Positions 7,200 to 14,891 of a stretch of 30,343 nucleotides of DNA are shown here, one piece after another. Position 1 is the first letter of the stretch. Each line of letters starts with the position of its first letter. The notes below the pieces were generated by a model, which worked only from the letters and a program-made list of their open reading frames with translations, had not been told where the DNA came from and did no database searches. The translations under genes and the position numbers were made by a program. The stretch spans positions 1 through 30,343 of the forward strand of contig CAJUHZ010000029.1 in NCBI GenBank assembly GCA_910585945.1, read 5' to 3'. The stretch is from an uncultured Bilophila sp. (GTDB lineage Bacteria > Desulfobacterota > Desulfovibrionia > Desulfovibrionales > Desulfovibrionaceae).

Positions 7200-8015
7200 T
7201 TATCCCCGTTGGGCCATTTTCCTGCGTATCCAGACGACAGTAAAGCCGACAAGCCCTCCAAACAGCGCCCCGAAGAGCGCCTTGCCCAAAAGGCCGGCGG
7301 TCCCGGTTTTGGAAGCGGCCGGCGCGATGTCGAGCCGACGGATGAAGTCCGGAGCCTCCCGCCTGAAGTCGTCCAGTTGGGCCGGCACGTCCCCGGCGGG
7401 ATCGATGTTGCGGTACTGGGTGACGACGACGATCTTTCCGCTGGCAAGCAGGTAGGTTGAAGCGGCCGCCTGCCTGATCGTGAGCGCGCCGCTTTCGCCC
7501 GGGATCGTCTGCTCGGCAAGCGTCAGAAAGGACAGACTCGTGTCCGTCTCCTCAAAAACGCCTTCCGGAATGTCGCCCTGGGCCATGCCGTCCCGGGGCT
7601 GATTCCCGGCGGCGCTCCGCGTGTCTTCCCGCACGCTCCGGGGCGTGGCGTCAGGCGTGAGCCGTGGCCGCGCGGCGGCGATGCCCTGCCTGATTTCGGC
7701 AAAGTCGGCAACATCGAGATCCGGCCTGTCCAGCGCCGGCAGCGAGGCGAGAAAGACATAGCGATCGGGAAAGGAAGCTTCGCCCGCCGCGAAGCGTTCG
7801 TGCGCCTTCCGCTCGACGTACAGGGCATGAATGCGCAGTTCCGGGGCCGACGCCTCGGCGGAACGCCGCATGGAGAGGTACGGCTCTTCCTGTACTTCCA
7901 TATATTCCGCAGGCACAGTGCAGACGAGGCGCGCCCGCCCGATGGTCAACGTCGTTGCGCCGGCTGTCGCGGCGAACAGCAGACACAGGGATCCCGCCGC
8001 CAGAAAGTGCTTCAT
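7200..8015 (-). CDS. Exported, C-terminally membrane-anchored protein of unknown function
   Basis: I do not recognise the family. The 271-residue product begins with a clear signal peptide (MKHFLAAGSLCLLFAATAGA, cleavage likely after residue 20). Near the C-terminus there is a hydrophobic, glycine-rich helix (ALFGALFGGLVGFTVVWI) followed by RRKMAQRG, a positive tail that should stay in the cytoplasm. The large middle part would therefore face the periplasm while tethered to the inner membrane. It contains aromatic and charged residues but no cysteine pair or catalytic motif that I can name. The ATG at 8015 has a GAGGG ribosome site. The gene stands alone between folD (convergent) and htpX (divergent). 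High GC and codon use match its neighbours. Confidence 0.8.
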   Translation of the reverse strand: MKHFLAAGSLCLLFAATAGATTLTIGRARLVCTVPAEYMEVQEEPYLSMRRSAEASAPELRIHALYVERKAHERFAAGEASFPDRYVFLASLPALDRPDLDVADFAEIRQGIAAARPRLTPDATPRSVREDTRSAAGNQPRDGMAQGDIPEGVFEETDTSLSFLTLAEQTIPGESGALTIRQAAASTYLLASGKIVVVTQYRNIDPAGDVPAQLDDFRREAPDFIRRLDIAPAASKTGTAGLLGKALFGALFGGLVGFTVVWIRRKMAQRG

Positions 8016-8590
8016 TGTTTCCCTCGCAAGGAACCGATTTCACAGACAGGGCGCAGGGCCGCCCGGCAGGGGAGTATATGCCCGCCGGAGCGGCGTCAAG
8101 ACGGAACGCGCGAGGACTTCATGCTCTTGCCAGAGGGAACGGAAATGGCTACAAGGAAAGCCGGGCAGTGAGCCAACACCGCCCGGCCGGGGCAGTCCCC
8201 CGAGTTTCTCAGCTTTTCATGCCGAAAAGCTCAAAGTTTTGCCCCTGGAGAATGGTCAGTTCCCCAGGGGCAAGCTCATTTGATCGTCAAAGTGACGAAG
8301 AAAGAGAGCCGCGAGAACGGCGGCCAGAAATGGCGAGCCGACAAGCCTGTGCCCGGGAACGCCGGACCCGACAGATGGAGCGGGCAGACGAAGCGGGCGG
8401 GGAGGCGGAACAGAAGCGTTCCCCCCTGGCGTCTGATGCGCGCGCCGCGCCAGCCCTTGTCAAACCGCCGATGAATCCTTAAATTTCCCCCCGAACGGTT
8501 CATTCCAGCGCCTTTCATGAATCGCCCTCCGGACGATTTGCGGGGAGCGCGTTGCCGAAAACCGTGCCTTGCAGTGAAAAGGAGTTTTTT
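8016..8590. other. Intergenic region with two hairpins, no convincing gene
   Basis: This 575-base stretch separates two divergently oriented genes. It holds the hairpin AGCTTTTC/GAAAAGCT (8211-8231) and the large hairpin at 8239-8273. A leftward frame ending at 8276 could encode about 75 residues from an ATG near 8504, but it lacks a good ribosome site and any recognisable pattern, so I do not call it. Confidence 0.5.
8239..8273. terminator. Large hairpin in the htpX upstream region
   Basis: Fourteen bases (8239-8252) pair with 8260-8273 with a single mismatch around a 7-base loop (TGGTCAG). No T run follows on either strand, so it may be an RNA structure other than a classical terminator. 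Confidence 0.5.
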
Positions 8591-9448
8591 GTGACCAGCC
8601 AAGTCAAGACTTTCATGTTGCTTGCCCTGCTGTCCGGCCTGATCATCGTCCTTGGCGGCGCGTTCGGAGGACGGACAGGCATCGTCATCGCCTTGGGCCT
8701 GGCCGTATTGATGAATGTGGGGAGCTACTGGTATTCGGACAAGGTCGTGCTGCGCATGTACAACGCCCGCGAGCTTTCGCCCGAAGAAGCGCCCGCCATT
8801 CACGCCATGGTTCGGGAACTGTCAATCAACGCCGGCATTCCGATGCCGCGGGTGTGCGTCGTGCCGGAAGAAGCGCCCAACGCCTTTGCCACCGGCAGAG
8901 ACCCCGATCACAGCGTGGTGGCCGTCACCGAAGGGATCGTGCGGCTGCTTTCCCCCACCGAACTGCGCGGCGTGCTGGCGCACGAAATCGCCCATATCGC
9001 CAACCGCGATATTCTGATCCAGACGATCGCGGGCGTCATGGCCTCGGCCATTGTTTCCATCGCCAACTTCATGCAGTTCACGGCGATTTTCGGCGGGCTG
9101 CGCGGCAACGACGAGGAGGGCGGAGGCTCCAACCCCCTGATGGCTCTGGTGCTGGCCATTGTCGCGCCTGTGGCGGCGGCCCTCATCCAGTTCGCCATTT
9201 CGCGCTCGCGGGAATACCTGGCCGACGCGAGCGGCGCGCGCTTCAGCGGGCAGCCCCTGGCCCTTGCCTCGGCCCTGGAAAAACTCCAGACATGGAACCG
9301 GCAGATCCCCATGCGTCAGGGCAATGCGTCCACGGCGGAGATGTTCATTGTCGCCCCGCTTTTCGGCGGGGGCATGGCCAATCTGTTCAGCACGCATCCG
9401 GATATCAACGATCGCGTGGCCCGGCTGCGGGCCATGGCCGGGCGCTGA
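8591..9448 (+). CDS. htpX: Zinc metalloprotease HtpX
   Basis: The 285-residue M48-family membrane protease helps degrade misfolded inner-membrane proteins. Two N-terminal transmembrane helices (about 8-22 and 29-45) precede the cytoplasmic catalytic domain. The zinc motif HEIAH is at 131-135 and the third ligand is the Glu of SREYLAD (about 208), between two more hydrophobic segments. I start at GTG 8591 because AAAAGGAG lies six bases upstream and the protein then begins MTSQVKTFMLLALLSG, the usual HtpX N-terminus. An upstream in-frame start at 8552 would add 13 unlikely residues. It is followed by a 244-base gap and then era. Confidence 0.93.
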   Translation: MTSQVKTFMLLALLSGLIIVLGGAFGGRTGIVIALGLAVLMNVGSYWYSDKVVLRMYNARELSPEEAPAIHAMVRELSINAGIPMPRVCVVPEEAPNAFATGRDPDHSVVAVTEGIVRLLSPTELRGVLAHEIAHIANRDILIQTIAGVMASAIVSIANFMQFTAIFGGLRGNDEEGGGSNPLMALVLAIVAPVAAALIQFAISRSREYLADASGARFSGQPLALASALEKLQTWNRQIPMRQGNASTAEMFIVAPLFGGGMANLFSTHPDINDRVARLRAMAGR

Positions 9449-9692
9449 AGGTTGACTCCGGGATCGGGACCCGGGCGATCCGCAATGGCGGCGAGATCCG
9501 CCCCCAGGGCGGGGCGGTCTTTACTTTTGGCGTGATTACGCGCACAAAACAAAGGCCGCACGGCATCTTTCGCCAGGAGCCGGCGGCCCGGGGCCAGCCA
9601 TCTTGCCCCCCTGGCACAACCATGCGAATCCGGGCGCGCCGCCCCGCGCGATCCGGCGCGGAAGGCGCTTTCGCGCCGCGGCAGGAGATTGT

Positions 9693-10628
9693 ATGACGAC
9701 AACGCACCGTTGCGGCCGGGTGGCGCTCATGGGGCCGCCCAACGCGGGCAAATCAACGCTCATCAATGCGCTGGTCGGGCGAAAGGTGGCCATTGTCACT
9801 TCCAGACCACAGACCACCCGCAACCGCATCGTGGGCATCCTTACGGAACGGGACGCCCAAATCATCTTTATGGACACCCCCGGCGTCCATGCCCTGCGCG
9901 GACAGACGCGGGGGCATCTCGGGCGGATCATGGCCCAGTCGGCCTGGCAGAGCCTTGACGCCGCACACTGCGTGCTGCTGGTGCTTGACGGCGATCTGTA
10001 TGTGCGCAAGCCCGAGTACATGGAAAAGGATCTCGCCCCGCTTATCGGAGCGCTGAACAAGGAGGAACGCCCGGTCATCGTCGCGGTCAACAAGGTCGAT
10101 CTCTTCCACGACAAGTCGCGTATGCTGCCCCTGCTGGAATCCATCGCGGAGCTGCTTCCGCGTGCGGAAATATTCCCCCTTTCCGCCCTGCAGCGCGACG
10201 GGATCACGGCCCTGCGCGACATCATCAGGCAGACGCTTCCCGAAGGAGAAGCCCTGTTCCCCGAAGATCAGCTCTCCACAGCGCCTCTGCGGTTCATGGC
10301 GGCCGAAATCATCCGGGAAAAACTTTTCGACAGACTGTACCAGGAAGTGCCGTATTCCGTGGCCGTGGACATAGAACAGTGGGACGAAGAGGCGGATCGG
10401 GCGATCATCCACGCCGTCATCTATGTGGCCCGGCCGTCGCACAAGGCGATGGTCATCGGCCGCGCCGGCGAGGGCATCAAGGCCGTCGGCACGGCGGCGC
10501 GCAAGGAAATCAAGGAATTGCTCGAAAAAAAGGTGCATCTGGAGTTGTGGGTGAAGGTGCGGGAAAACTGGGTGGACGATCCCCAGTTCCTGCACGCCAT
10601 CGGCTTCGGCATGGAGAACATGGAATGA
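9693..10628 (+). CDS. era: GTPase Era
   Basis: The 311-residue GTPase binds 16S rRNA near its 3' end and acts in 30S subunit assembly. G1 is GPPNAGKST (14-22), the switch region contains TSRPQTT, G3 is DTPG (61-64) and G4 is NKVD (133-136). The C-terminal KH RNA-binding domain holds VIGRAGEGIKAVG. The ATG at 9693 has GCAGGAG seven bases upstream. Its stop overlaps the next start as ATGA, so it is coupled to yggS. The GC-rich leader contains small stems such as GGCGC-TTTC-GCGCC at 9664-9677. Confidence 0.96.
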   Translation: MTTTHRCGRVALMGPPNAGKSTLINALVGRKVAIVTSRPQTTRNRIVGILTERDAQIIFMDTPGVHALRGQTRGHLGRIMAQSAWQSLDAAHCVLLVLDGDLYVRKPEYMEKDLAPLIGALNKEERPVIVAVNKVDLFHDKSRMLPLLESIAELLPRAEIFPLSALQRDGITALRDIIRQTLPEGEALFPEDQLSTAPLRFMAAEIIREKLFDRLYQEVPYSVAVDIEQWDEEADRAIIHAVIYVARPSHKAMVIGRAGEGIKAVGTAARKEIKELLEKKVHLELWVKVRENWVDDPQFLHAIGFGMENME

Positions 10629-11350
10629 CCGAAGGAGAAAAACAGCAGCTTGGCGAGCGGCTGGCGACAGTCCGCGAACGGCTGGTCGACGCGGCCCGCG
10701 CGGCCGGACGCCGGCCCGAAGAGATCAGGCTTGTGGCTGTCTCCAAGCTTCATCCTGTGGAGGCTGTACAGGCGGCCTTTGCCCTCGGCCAGCGGGCATT
10801 CGGGGAAAACTACGTTCAGGAAGCGCTTGCCAAGCAGGAGGCTTTCCCCGAGCTTGCCGCGCAAGGCGGCGAGTGGCATTGCATCGGCCATGTGCAGACC
10901 AACAAGGCCAAGGATGTGGCCGGGCGTTTCGCCCTCATCCACACGGTGGATTCCGTGAAATTTGCCGAAACCCTTGCCCGGCGTCTCGCCCCCGGAGCGA
11001 ACCGCCAGGCTGTTCTTGTTCAGGTGAACATCGGGGACGAGGCGCAAAAGGCCGGCGTGCCCGAAAGTGACCTGCCGCGGCTTGTGGAAAGCATCCTGAA
11101 TCTGCCGCGGCTTGAGTTGCGCGGCCTCATGTGCCTGCCGCCGTTTTTTGACGACGGGGAAGCGGCGCGGCCATTCTTTGCCCGTCTCCGCGTCCTGCGC
11201 GACGAGACGGCCGCGCGTTTCGGCATGACGTTGCCGGAACTTTCCATGGGCATGTCAGGCGACTTTGTGCAGGCCGTGCGGGAAGGGGCGACCATTGTCC
11301 GCATCGGAAGCGACATCTTCGGCCCCCGTCCTGCCCGGACGACGGCCTGA
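10625..11350 (+). CDS. YggS-family pyridoxal-phosphate homeostasis protein
   Basis: The 241-residue, single-domain protein has the fold of an alanine racemase N-domain and binds PLP without known catalysis; the family keeps free PLP and amino-acid pools in balance. The PLP-binding Lys is expected in VAVSKLHP (K41). Other conserved blocks are the GENYVQE segment, WHCIGHVQTNK, GLMCLPP and the C-terminal SMGMSGDF with RIGSDIFG. The start overlaps the era stop by four bases. The gene ends before a hairpin at 11360 that separates it from the flagellar genes. Confidence 0.94.
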   Translation: MTEGEKQQLGERLATVRERLVDAARAAGRRPEEIRLVAVSKLHPVEAVQAAFALGQRAFGENYVQEALAKQEAFPELAAQGGEWHCIGHVQTNKAKDVAGRFALIHTVDSVKFAETLARRLAPGANRQAVLVQVNIGDEAQKAGVPESDLPRLVESILNLPRLELRGLMCLPPFFDDGEAARPFFARLRVLRDETAARFGMTLPELSMGMSGDFVQAVREGATIVRIGSDIFGPRPARTTA

Positions 11351-11359
11351 AACAGTTCT

Positions 11360-11402
11360 GCAAACATTTCAGGCAAGGCTCTGATCCTGCCGAAATCTTT
11401 GC
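11360..11402 (+). terminator. Imperfect hairpin between yggS and fliL
   Basis: GCAAA, ATTTC and GGCAAGG on the left pair with CCTGCC, GAAAT and TTTGC on the right, with small bulges. It ends just before the fliL ribosome site (AGGAGG). It could be a terminator of the era-yggS unit or an attenuator of the flagellar genes; no T run follows. Confidence 0.4.
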
Positions 11403-11423
11403 AACCACATACAGGAGGAAACC

Positions 11424-12059
11424 ATGCCGCCCAAAGAATTGCCCAAGGGGCAGCCCGCTCCGGAAAAGCCGGTCAAGAAACGCTCGCGCTTCAAGGTCAT
11501 CATGCTTGGCGTCGGGCTTCTGCTTCTGCTTGCCGGAGGCGGCGGGGCAGGGTACTGGTGGCTTTATCTGCGGCCTGACGCCACAGGGCTGGCCGGCCTT
11601 CTCAGCGCCTTCGACAGCGGCGGGGAAGAAAGCCCGGCAGCCGGCGCGGGCGAAGCCCCCGCAAGCGGAGCGGATTCCGCCGCTTCCGGAAACGCCGCGA
11701 ACGCCACGCGCAAGGGGCAAAACGCCACGGCCAGGGTTGCGTCCGCGCCGCGCTCGGTGCAGCAGCCCGTGCCCCTGCCCGAATTCACCGTCAATCTGGC
11801 CGACGCGCCGGGCAACCGGTACCTGAAAATCGGCATGGAAGTGGAATTCAACACGCCCGAAGCCGGCAAGACGATTCAGAACGAAACGGCGCGCGTGCGG
11901 GACGCGATCATCCTTCTGCTTTCGGGCAAGACCGTGCGCGAATTGAGCGCGCCCGACGGCAAGGTGATGCTCAAGAACGAAGTGGCAAGCCGGCTGAACC
12001 AGATCCTTGGATCGGCTCAGGTGGTTCGCGTGTATTTTACCGATTTTGTGATTCAGTAG
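11424..12059 (+). CDS. fliL: Flagellar basal body-associated protein FliL
   Basis: This 211-residue single-pass inner-membrane protein associates with the stator and basal body and supports motor torque. A basic N-terminus (KKRSRFK) precedes one transmembrane helix (about 25-48). A low-complexity Ala/Gly/Ser-rich linker (about 55-105) leads to the conserved periplasmic domain starting PEFTVNLAD and ending YFTDFVIQ, the hallmark C-terminus of FliL. The ATG at 11424 has AGGAGG at proper spacing. It is the first of five flagellar genes on the plus strand. The linker is longer than in many FliL proteins. Confidence 0.93.
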   Translation: MPPKELPKGQPAPEKPVKKRSRFKVIMLGVGLLLLLAGGGGAGYWWLYLRPDATGLAGLLSAFDSGGEESPAAGAGEAPASGADSAASGNAANATRKGQNATARVASAPRSVQQPVPLPEFTVNLADAPGNRYLKIGMEVEFNTPEAGKTIQNETARVRDAIILLLSGKTVRELSAPDGKVMLKNEVASRLNQILGSAQVVRVYFTDFVIQ

Positions 12060-12195
12060 CCTGAGCGGGAGATCTGTTTCCCGACAAGCCGTCGGATGGA
12101 ATCGGGCGGCGTTGCGGCAGGCGGATTGACGAGGGCCAAGCGTGAACAACGCGCCGTCCGGCGGGCGGCGGGAGAACATCCGGAGGGACGCAATC

Positions 12196-12711
12196 ATGGC
12201 TGAAAACGACAACCAGGACGATCTTGCCGCCGCCTGGGCGGCCGCTTTGGACGGGCAGGGCGCCGACGCCAAGGCAGGAGGGGGAAACGCGGACGACAAG
12301 CTCGCCGCGGAATGGGCCGCCGCGCTCGCCTCGGACGAGCAGGGGGCCGTCCAGCAGGAAAAAGCGCAGGCCGCCCTGCGGCCACAGGCCATGGACGCCC
12401 AGTTCAAGGACATGACCGATATCGCCAAGGCTCCCCGGCCGGACGGCCATCGCAGGGAACTTGACTTCATCCTCGACATTCCCCTGGACGTTTCCGCCGA
12501 ACTCGGGCGCACCCGGCTCCTGATCAACGAGCTTTTGCAGCTCGGACAGGGATCGGTGGTGGAATTGAACAAGCTTGCCGGCGAACCGCTTGAAGTTTTC
12601 GTCAACGGCAAACTGGTGGCGCGCGGCGAAGCCGTGGTCATCAACGAAAAGTTCGGGGTGCGTCTGACCGATATCATCAGCCCCATTGAACGCGTCAAGC
12701 AGTTGGCGTAG
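12196..12711 (+). CDS. fliN: Flagellar motor switch protein FliN
   Basis: The 171-residue protein ends in the SpoA (FliN/FliM C-terminal) domain, about 88-169: FILDIPLDVSAELGRTRL, then GEPLEVFVNGKLVARGEAVV and GVRLTDIISP. It builds the lower cytoplasmic C-ring and contributes to CheY-dependent switching and export. The N-terminal extension holds two copies of an LAAxWAAAL motif (10-18 and 36-44) separated by a Gly/Asp-rich linker. I chose ATG 12196, with GGAGGGA seven bases upstream, over an in-frame GTG at 12142. FliM is not encoded next to it. Confidence 0.93.
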   Translation: MAENDNQDDLAAAWAAALDGQGADAKAGGGNADDKLAAEWAAALASDEQGAVQQEKAQAALRPQAMDAQFKDMTDIAKAPRPDGHRRELDFILDIPLDVSAELGRTRLLINELLQLGQGSVVELNKLAGEPLEVFVNGKLVARGEAVVINEKFGVRLTDIISPIERVKQLA

Positions 12712-12729
12712 GCCGGAGGCGTCGGGATA

Positions 12730-13323
12730 ATGACATATCCGCGTCGTCTTTTCGCGGCGGGCGCGGCAATCGCCCTGCACATGGCGGTTGCCGTGTCCCT
12801 TGCCGCGAGTGCGGCCGGGGCGGAAGCTTCCGAATCGCCCGTCGGGAGCGCCGCGCCCGGGGCCGATCCCGCGCCTCTGTTTTCCTGGGGCGGGTATTTT
12901 CAGGCTGTCGGCTTCATGTGCCTGCTTCTGGCCCTGCTCTGGCTGGCCGTGTGGACGGTGCGACGCTCGGGAAAATTCAGGTTTCTTCCCATGCCGGGGG
13001 CCTTGCCGCGGGATGCGTTGCGCATGGAAGCGCAATTGCCCCTGGGAGCGAAAAAGAATCTTGTCGTGGTACGTTTTTTGAATAGACGTCTTTTGCTGGG
13101 CGTAACCGACCAGCGGATAACGCTTCTCAAGGAAACGGAACTGCACGATGATTTCGCGGATACGGACAGCGGCGAACGATCCCGGTCAGCTTCAGAACAG
13201 TCTGGATCGCCCCGAAATCCCGGGGTGCTCTTCGCCTCTCTTCTGGCAGGCGCCCGCGCGGCGCGGGAAGACGGACTCGAGCCGCAGGAGCGCGCTGAAG
13301 CGGACGCTTCCGGCGGCAAGTGA
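12730..13323 (+). CDS. fliO: Flagellar biosynthesis protein FliO
   Basis: The product is 197 residues, with an N-terminal hydrophobic segment (about 8-30, possibly a cleaved signal), a second clear transmembrane helix (FMCLLLALLWLAVWTV, about 62-77) and then the short conserved FliO domain (LRMEAQLPLGAKKNLVVVRFLNRRLLLGVTDQRITLL). FliO assists assembly of the FliP/FliQ/FliR export gate. The C-terminal tail (about 145-197) is rich in Ser, Arg and Ala and is not conserved. GGAGG lies ten bases before the ATG. Position between fliN and fliP supports the call. Confidence 0.88.
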   Translation: MTYPRRLFAAGAAIALHMAVAVSLAASAAGAEASESPVGSAAPGADPAPLFSWGGYFQAVGFMCLLLALLWLAVWTVRRSGKFRFLPMPGALPRDALRMEAQLPLGAKKNLVVVRFLNRRLLLGVTDQRITLLKETELHDDFADTDSGERSRSASEQSGSPRNPGVLFASLLAGARAAREDGLEPQERAEADASGGK

Positions 13324-13330
13324 CCGGCCC

Positions 13331-14167
13331 ATGTCGCCCCGAACGACAGAGCACGCCGAGGCGGTATCCGCCGGAGCGGAACGGGAGCGGGGGCGCTTCT
13401 CCGTCAGTTGGCAGGCGCTTTTCCCCATTTTTTCCCTGCTGTGTGTCGTTTTTATGCCGGCTGTGGCGCTGGGGGCGGAAAACACGGCCATGCCCTCGTT
13501 GCAGCTTTCCCTTTCCGGCGGCGAAGCCAGCCCGGAAAAGGTTTCCCTGACGCTTGAAATTCTTTTCCTGCTGACGGTGCTTTCTCTTGCGCCGGCCATC
13601 ATGTTGACGGTGACGAGCTTTACCCGGATCATCATCGTCTTTCACTTTTTGCGGCAGGCAATGGGCGTTCAGCAGATTCCGCCCGCGCAGATCCTGGCGA
13701 GCCTGGCCATTTTCATGACCATCGTCATCATGTTCCCGGTGGGCAAACAGATCAACGACGAGGCGCTCCAGCCCTACCTTGACGAACGCATCGACTTTAC
13801 CACGGCGCTCCAGCGGGCGCAGGCCCCATTGCGGACATTCATGTTCAAGCACACGCGGGAAAAGGATCTTTCCGTTTTCTATTCCATCGCCCAGATGGAA
13901 GCCCCGCGCACAAAGGAAGACGTGCCCACGCTGATGCTGGCGGCCGCCTATGTGATCAGCGAGCTGAAAACCGGGTTTACCATCGGCTTTCTCATTTACA
14001 TCCCCTTTCTCATTCTGGATATGGTCATCTCCAGCATTCTTCTCGCCATGGGGATGATGATGCTCCCGCCCATGATGGTTTCCATGCCGTTCAAACTGCT
14101 GCTCTTCGTCATGGTGGACGGCTGGAATCTGCTTGTGGGATCGCTGGTCAACAGTTTTCTTGGCTAG
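13331..14167 (+). CDS. fliP: Flagellar biosynthetic protein FliP
   Basis: The 278-residue inner-membrane protein forms the core of the flagellar type III export gate with FliQ and FliR. A signal-like N-terminal segment (ALFPIFSLLCVVFMPAVALGA) is followed by the signature blocks: LSLAPAIMLTVTSFTRIIIV, the loop ending in REKDLSVFY, and the C-terminal pair of helices with SSILLAMGMMMLPPMMVSMPFKLLLFVMVDGW. I use ATG 13331, seven bases after the fliO stop; the ribosome site is weak, so coupling to fliO is likely. The N-terminus is about 30 residues longer than in many FliP proteins. A hairpin element separates it from fliQ. Confidence 0.93.
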   Translation: MSPRTTEHAEAVSAGAERERGRFSVSWQALFPIFSLLCVVFMPAVALGAENTAMPSLQLSLSGGEASPEKVSLTLEILFLLTVLSLAPAIMLTVTSFTRIIIVFHFLRQAMGVQQIPPAQILASLAIFMTIVIMFPVGKQINDEALQPYLDERIDFTTALQRAQAPLRTFMFKHTREKDLSVFYSIAQMEAPRTKEDVPTLMLAAAYVISELKTGFTIGFLIYIPFLILDMVISSILLAMGMMMLPPMMVSMPFKLLLFVMVDGWNLLVGSLVNSFLG

Positions 14168-14237
14168 TGTCTCCTTGCAAAAGTGGACACTACAAAACCC
14201 ATAAGGGGTTTGCGGCCGTTTTGTGAAATGAGTTGCA

Positions 14238-14390
14238 GTCAGCCTCGTTAAAAATACCGTCCGCGAAAAGCTGTTTTTTCGGCCGGCAAGGGACAAACAG
14301 TGAGCGAAGCTGTCTTGAACATGCCGTCAATGCCGGCCCTGCAGCGCCGCCGGACGCAAAAACGGTTTTGCAGCAGGCGGATTCATGAGG
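14238..14390 (+). mobile_element. Dispersed long-hairpin element, copy A (between fliP and fliQ)
   Basis: The copy is in forward orientation and matches the other copies through CCGTCCGCGAAAAGC, TTTTTTCGGCCGGCAAGG, GCGAAGCTGT, the apex, GCCGCCGGACGC, AACGGTTTTGCAGCAGG and the right terminus TTCATGAGG. The outer termini are eroded (GTCAGCCTCGTT on the left). The right end stops exactly where the fliQ ribosome site AAGGAG begins. The preceding 70 bases contain two further stems: TAGTGTC/GACACTA (14165-14192) and AAACCC/GGGTTT (14195-14211). Confidence 0.8.
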
Positions 14391-14401
14391 AAGGAGAAAC
14401 A

Positions 14402-14671
14402 ATGACGCCCGAATTTGTTATCGGTTTTGCGCGCCAGTCCATTGAGCTTGCGCTGATGATCGCCATGCCCATGCTGGGGATCGGGCTGCTTGTGGGGATT
14501 GTGGTCAGCGTTATCCAGGCGGCAACGCAGATCCAGGAAATGACGCTGACGTTTATCCCCAAGGTCGTCGCCATCTTCCTTGCCCTTCTGCTGGCCTTTC
14601 CGTGGATACTTGACAAGATGGTCACCTTCACCCGCAATCTTATCATCAACATTCCGAACTATGTGCGCTGA
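14402..14671 (+). CDS. fliQ: Flagellar biosynthetic protein FliQ
   Basis: The 89-residue protein has two transmembrane helices (about 14-36 and 50-72) and the family sequence TPEFVIGFARQSIELAL, GIVVSVIQAATQIQEMTLTFIPK. It completes the export gate with FliP and FliR. The ATG at 14402 has AAGGAG five bases upstream. The frame runs back to 14300 through the inserted element and that part is not real. The gene would normally follow fliP directly; here it is 234 bases away. FliR is not in the window: a terminator-like miniature element and a two-component system follow instead. Confidence 0.95.
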   Translation: MTPEFVIGFARQSIELALMIAMPMLGIGLLVGIVVSVIQAATQIQEMTLTFIPKVVAIFLALLLAFPWILDKMVTFTRNLIINIPNYVR

Positions 14672-14763
14672 GACGCACTTCGCCCGGCAGGCGCAAGCCG
14701 GCGCGGCGGCAAGGTTGCCCAGGGGGGCGAACAGCATGGTTCCCGGCGAAGCGCTTCCAGGTT

Positions 14764-14829
14764 CAGCCCTCATTGACCTGCCTGCCGCAAGGCCGCTTTT
14801 TTGCGGCCGGCCTTTTCATCAGGGCTGAC
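14764..14829 (+). mobile_element. Miniature hairpin element acting as a terminator after fliQ
   Basis: TCAGCCCTCATTGA on the left and TCATCAGGGCTGACCC on the right are the element termini, with CCTGCCGCAAGGCCGC between them. The central two thirds of the long element are missing. The core GGCCGC-TTTTTT-GCGGCC is followed by GGCCTTTT, so it makes a good Rho-independent terminator for the flagellar transcript. Confidence 0.65.
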
Positions 14830-14891
14830 CCCAGGAAATCGTCGGGGGGCGATGCATGCAAAGTTGATCCGCCCCAAGGAGCCTGCACCAC

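Noticed and set aside
8276..8504. Leftward small ORF of about 75 residues ending at a hairpin
   Set aside because: It has no good ribosome site, and its Arg/Pro/Phe-rich composition looks like GC-rich shadow sequence; the hairpin lacks a T run.
14300..14401. Upstream extension of fliQ
   Set aside because: The extra codons are the right half of the hairpin element; the ATG at 14402 with AAGGAG is the normal start.
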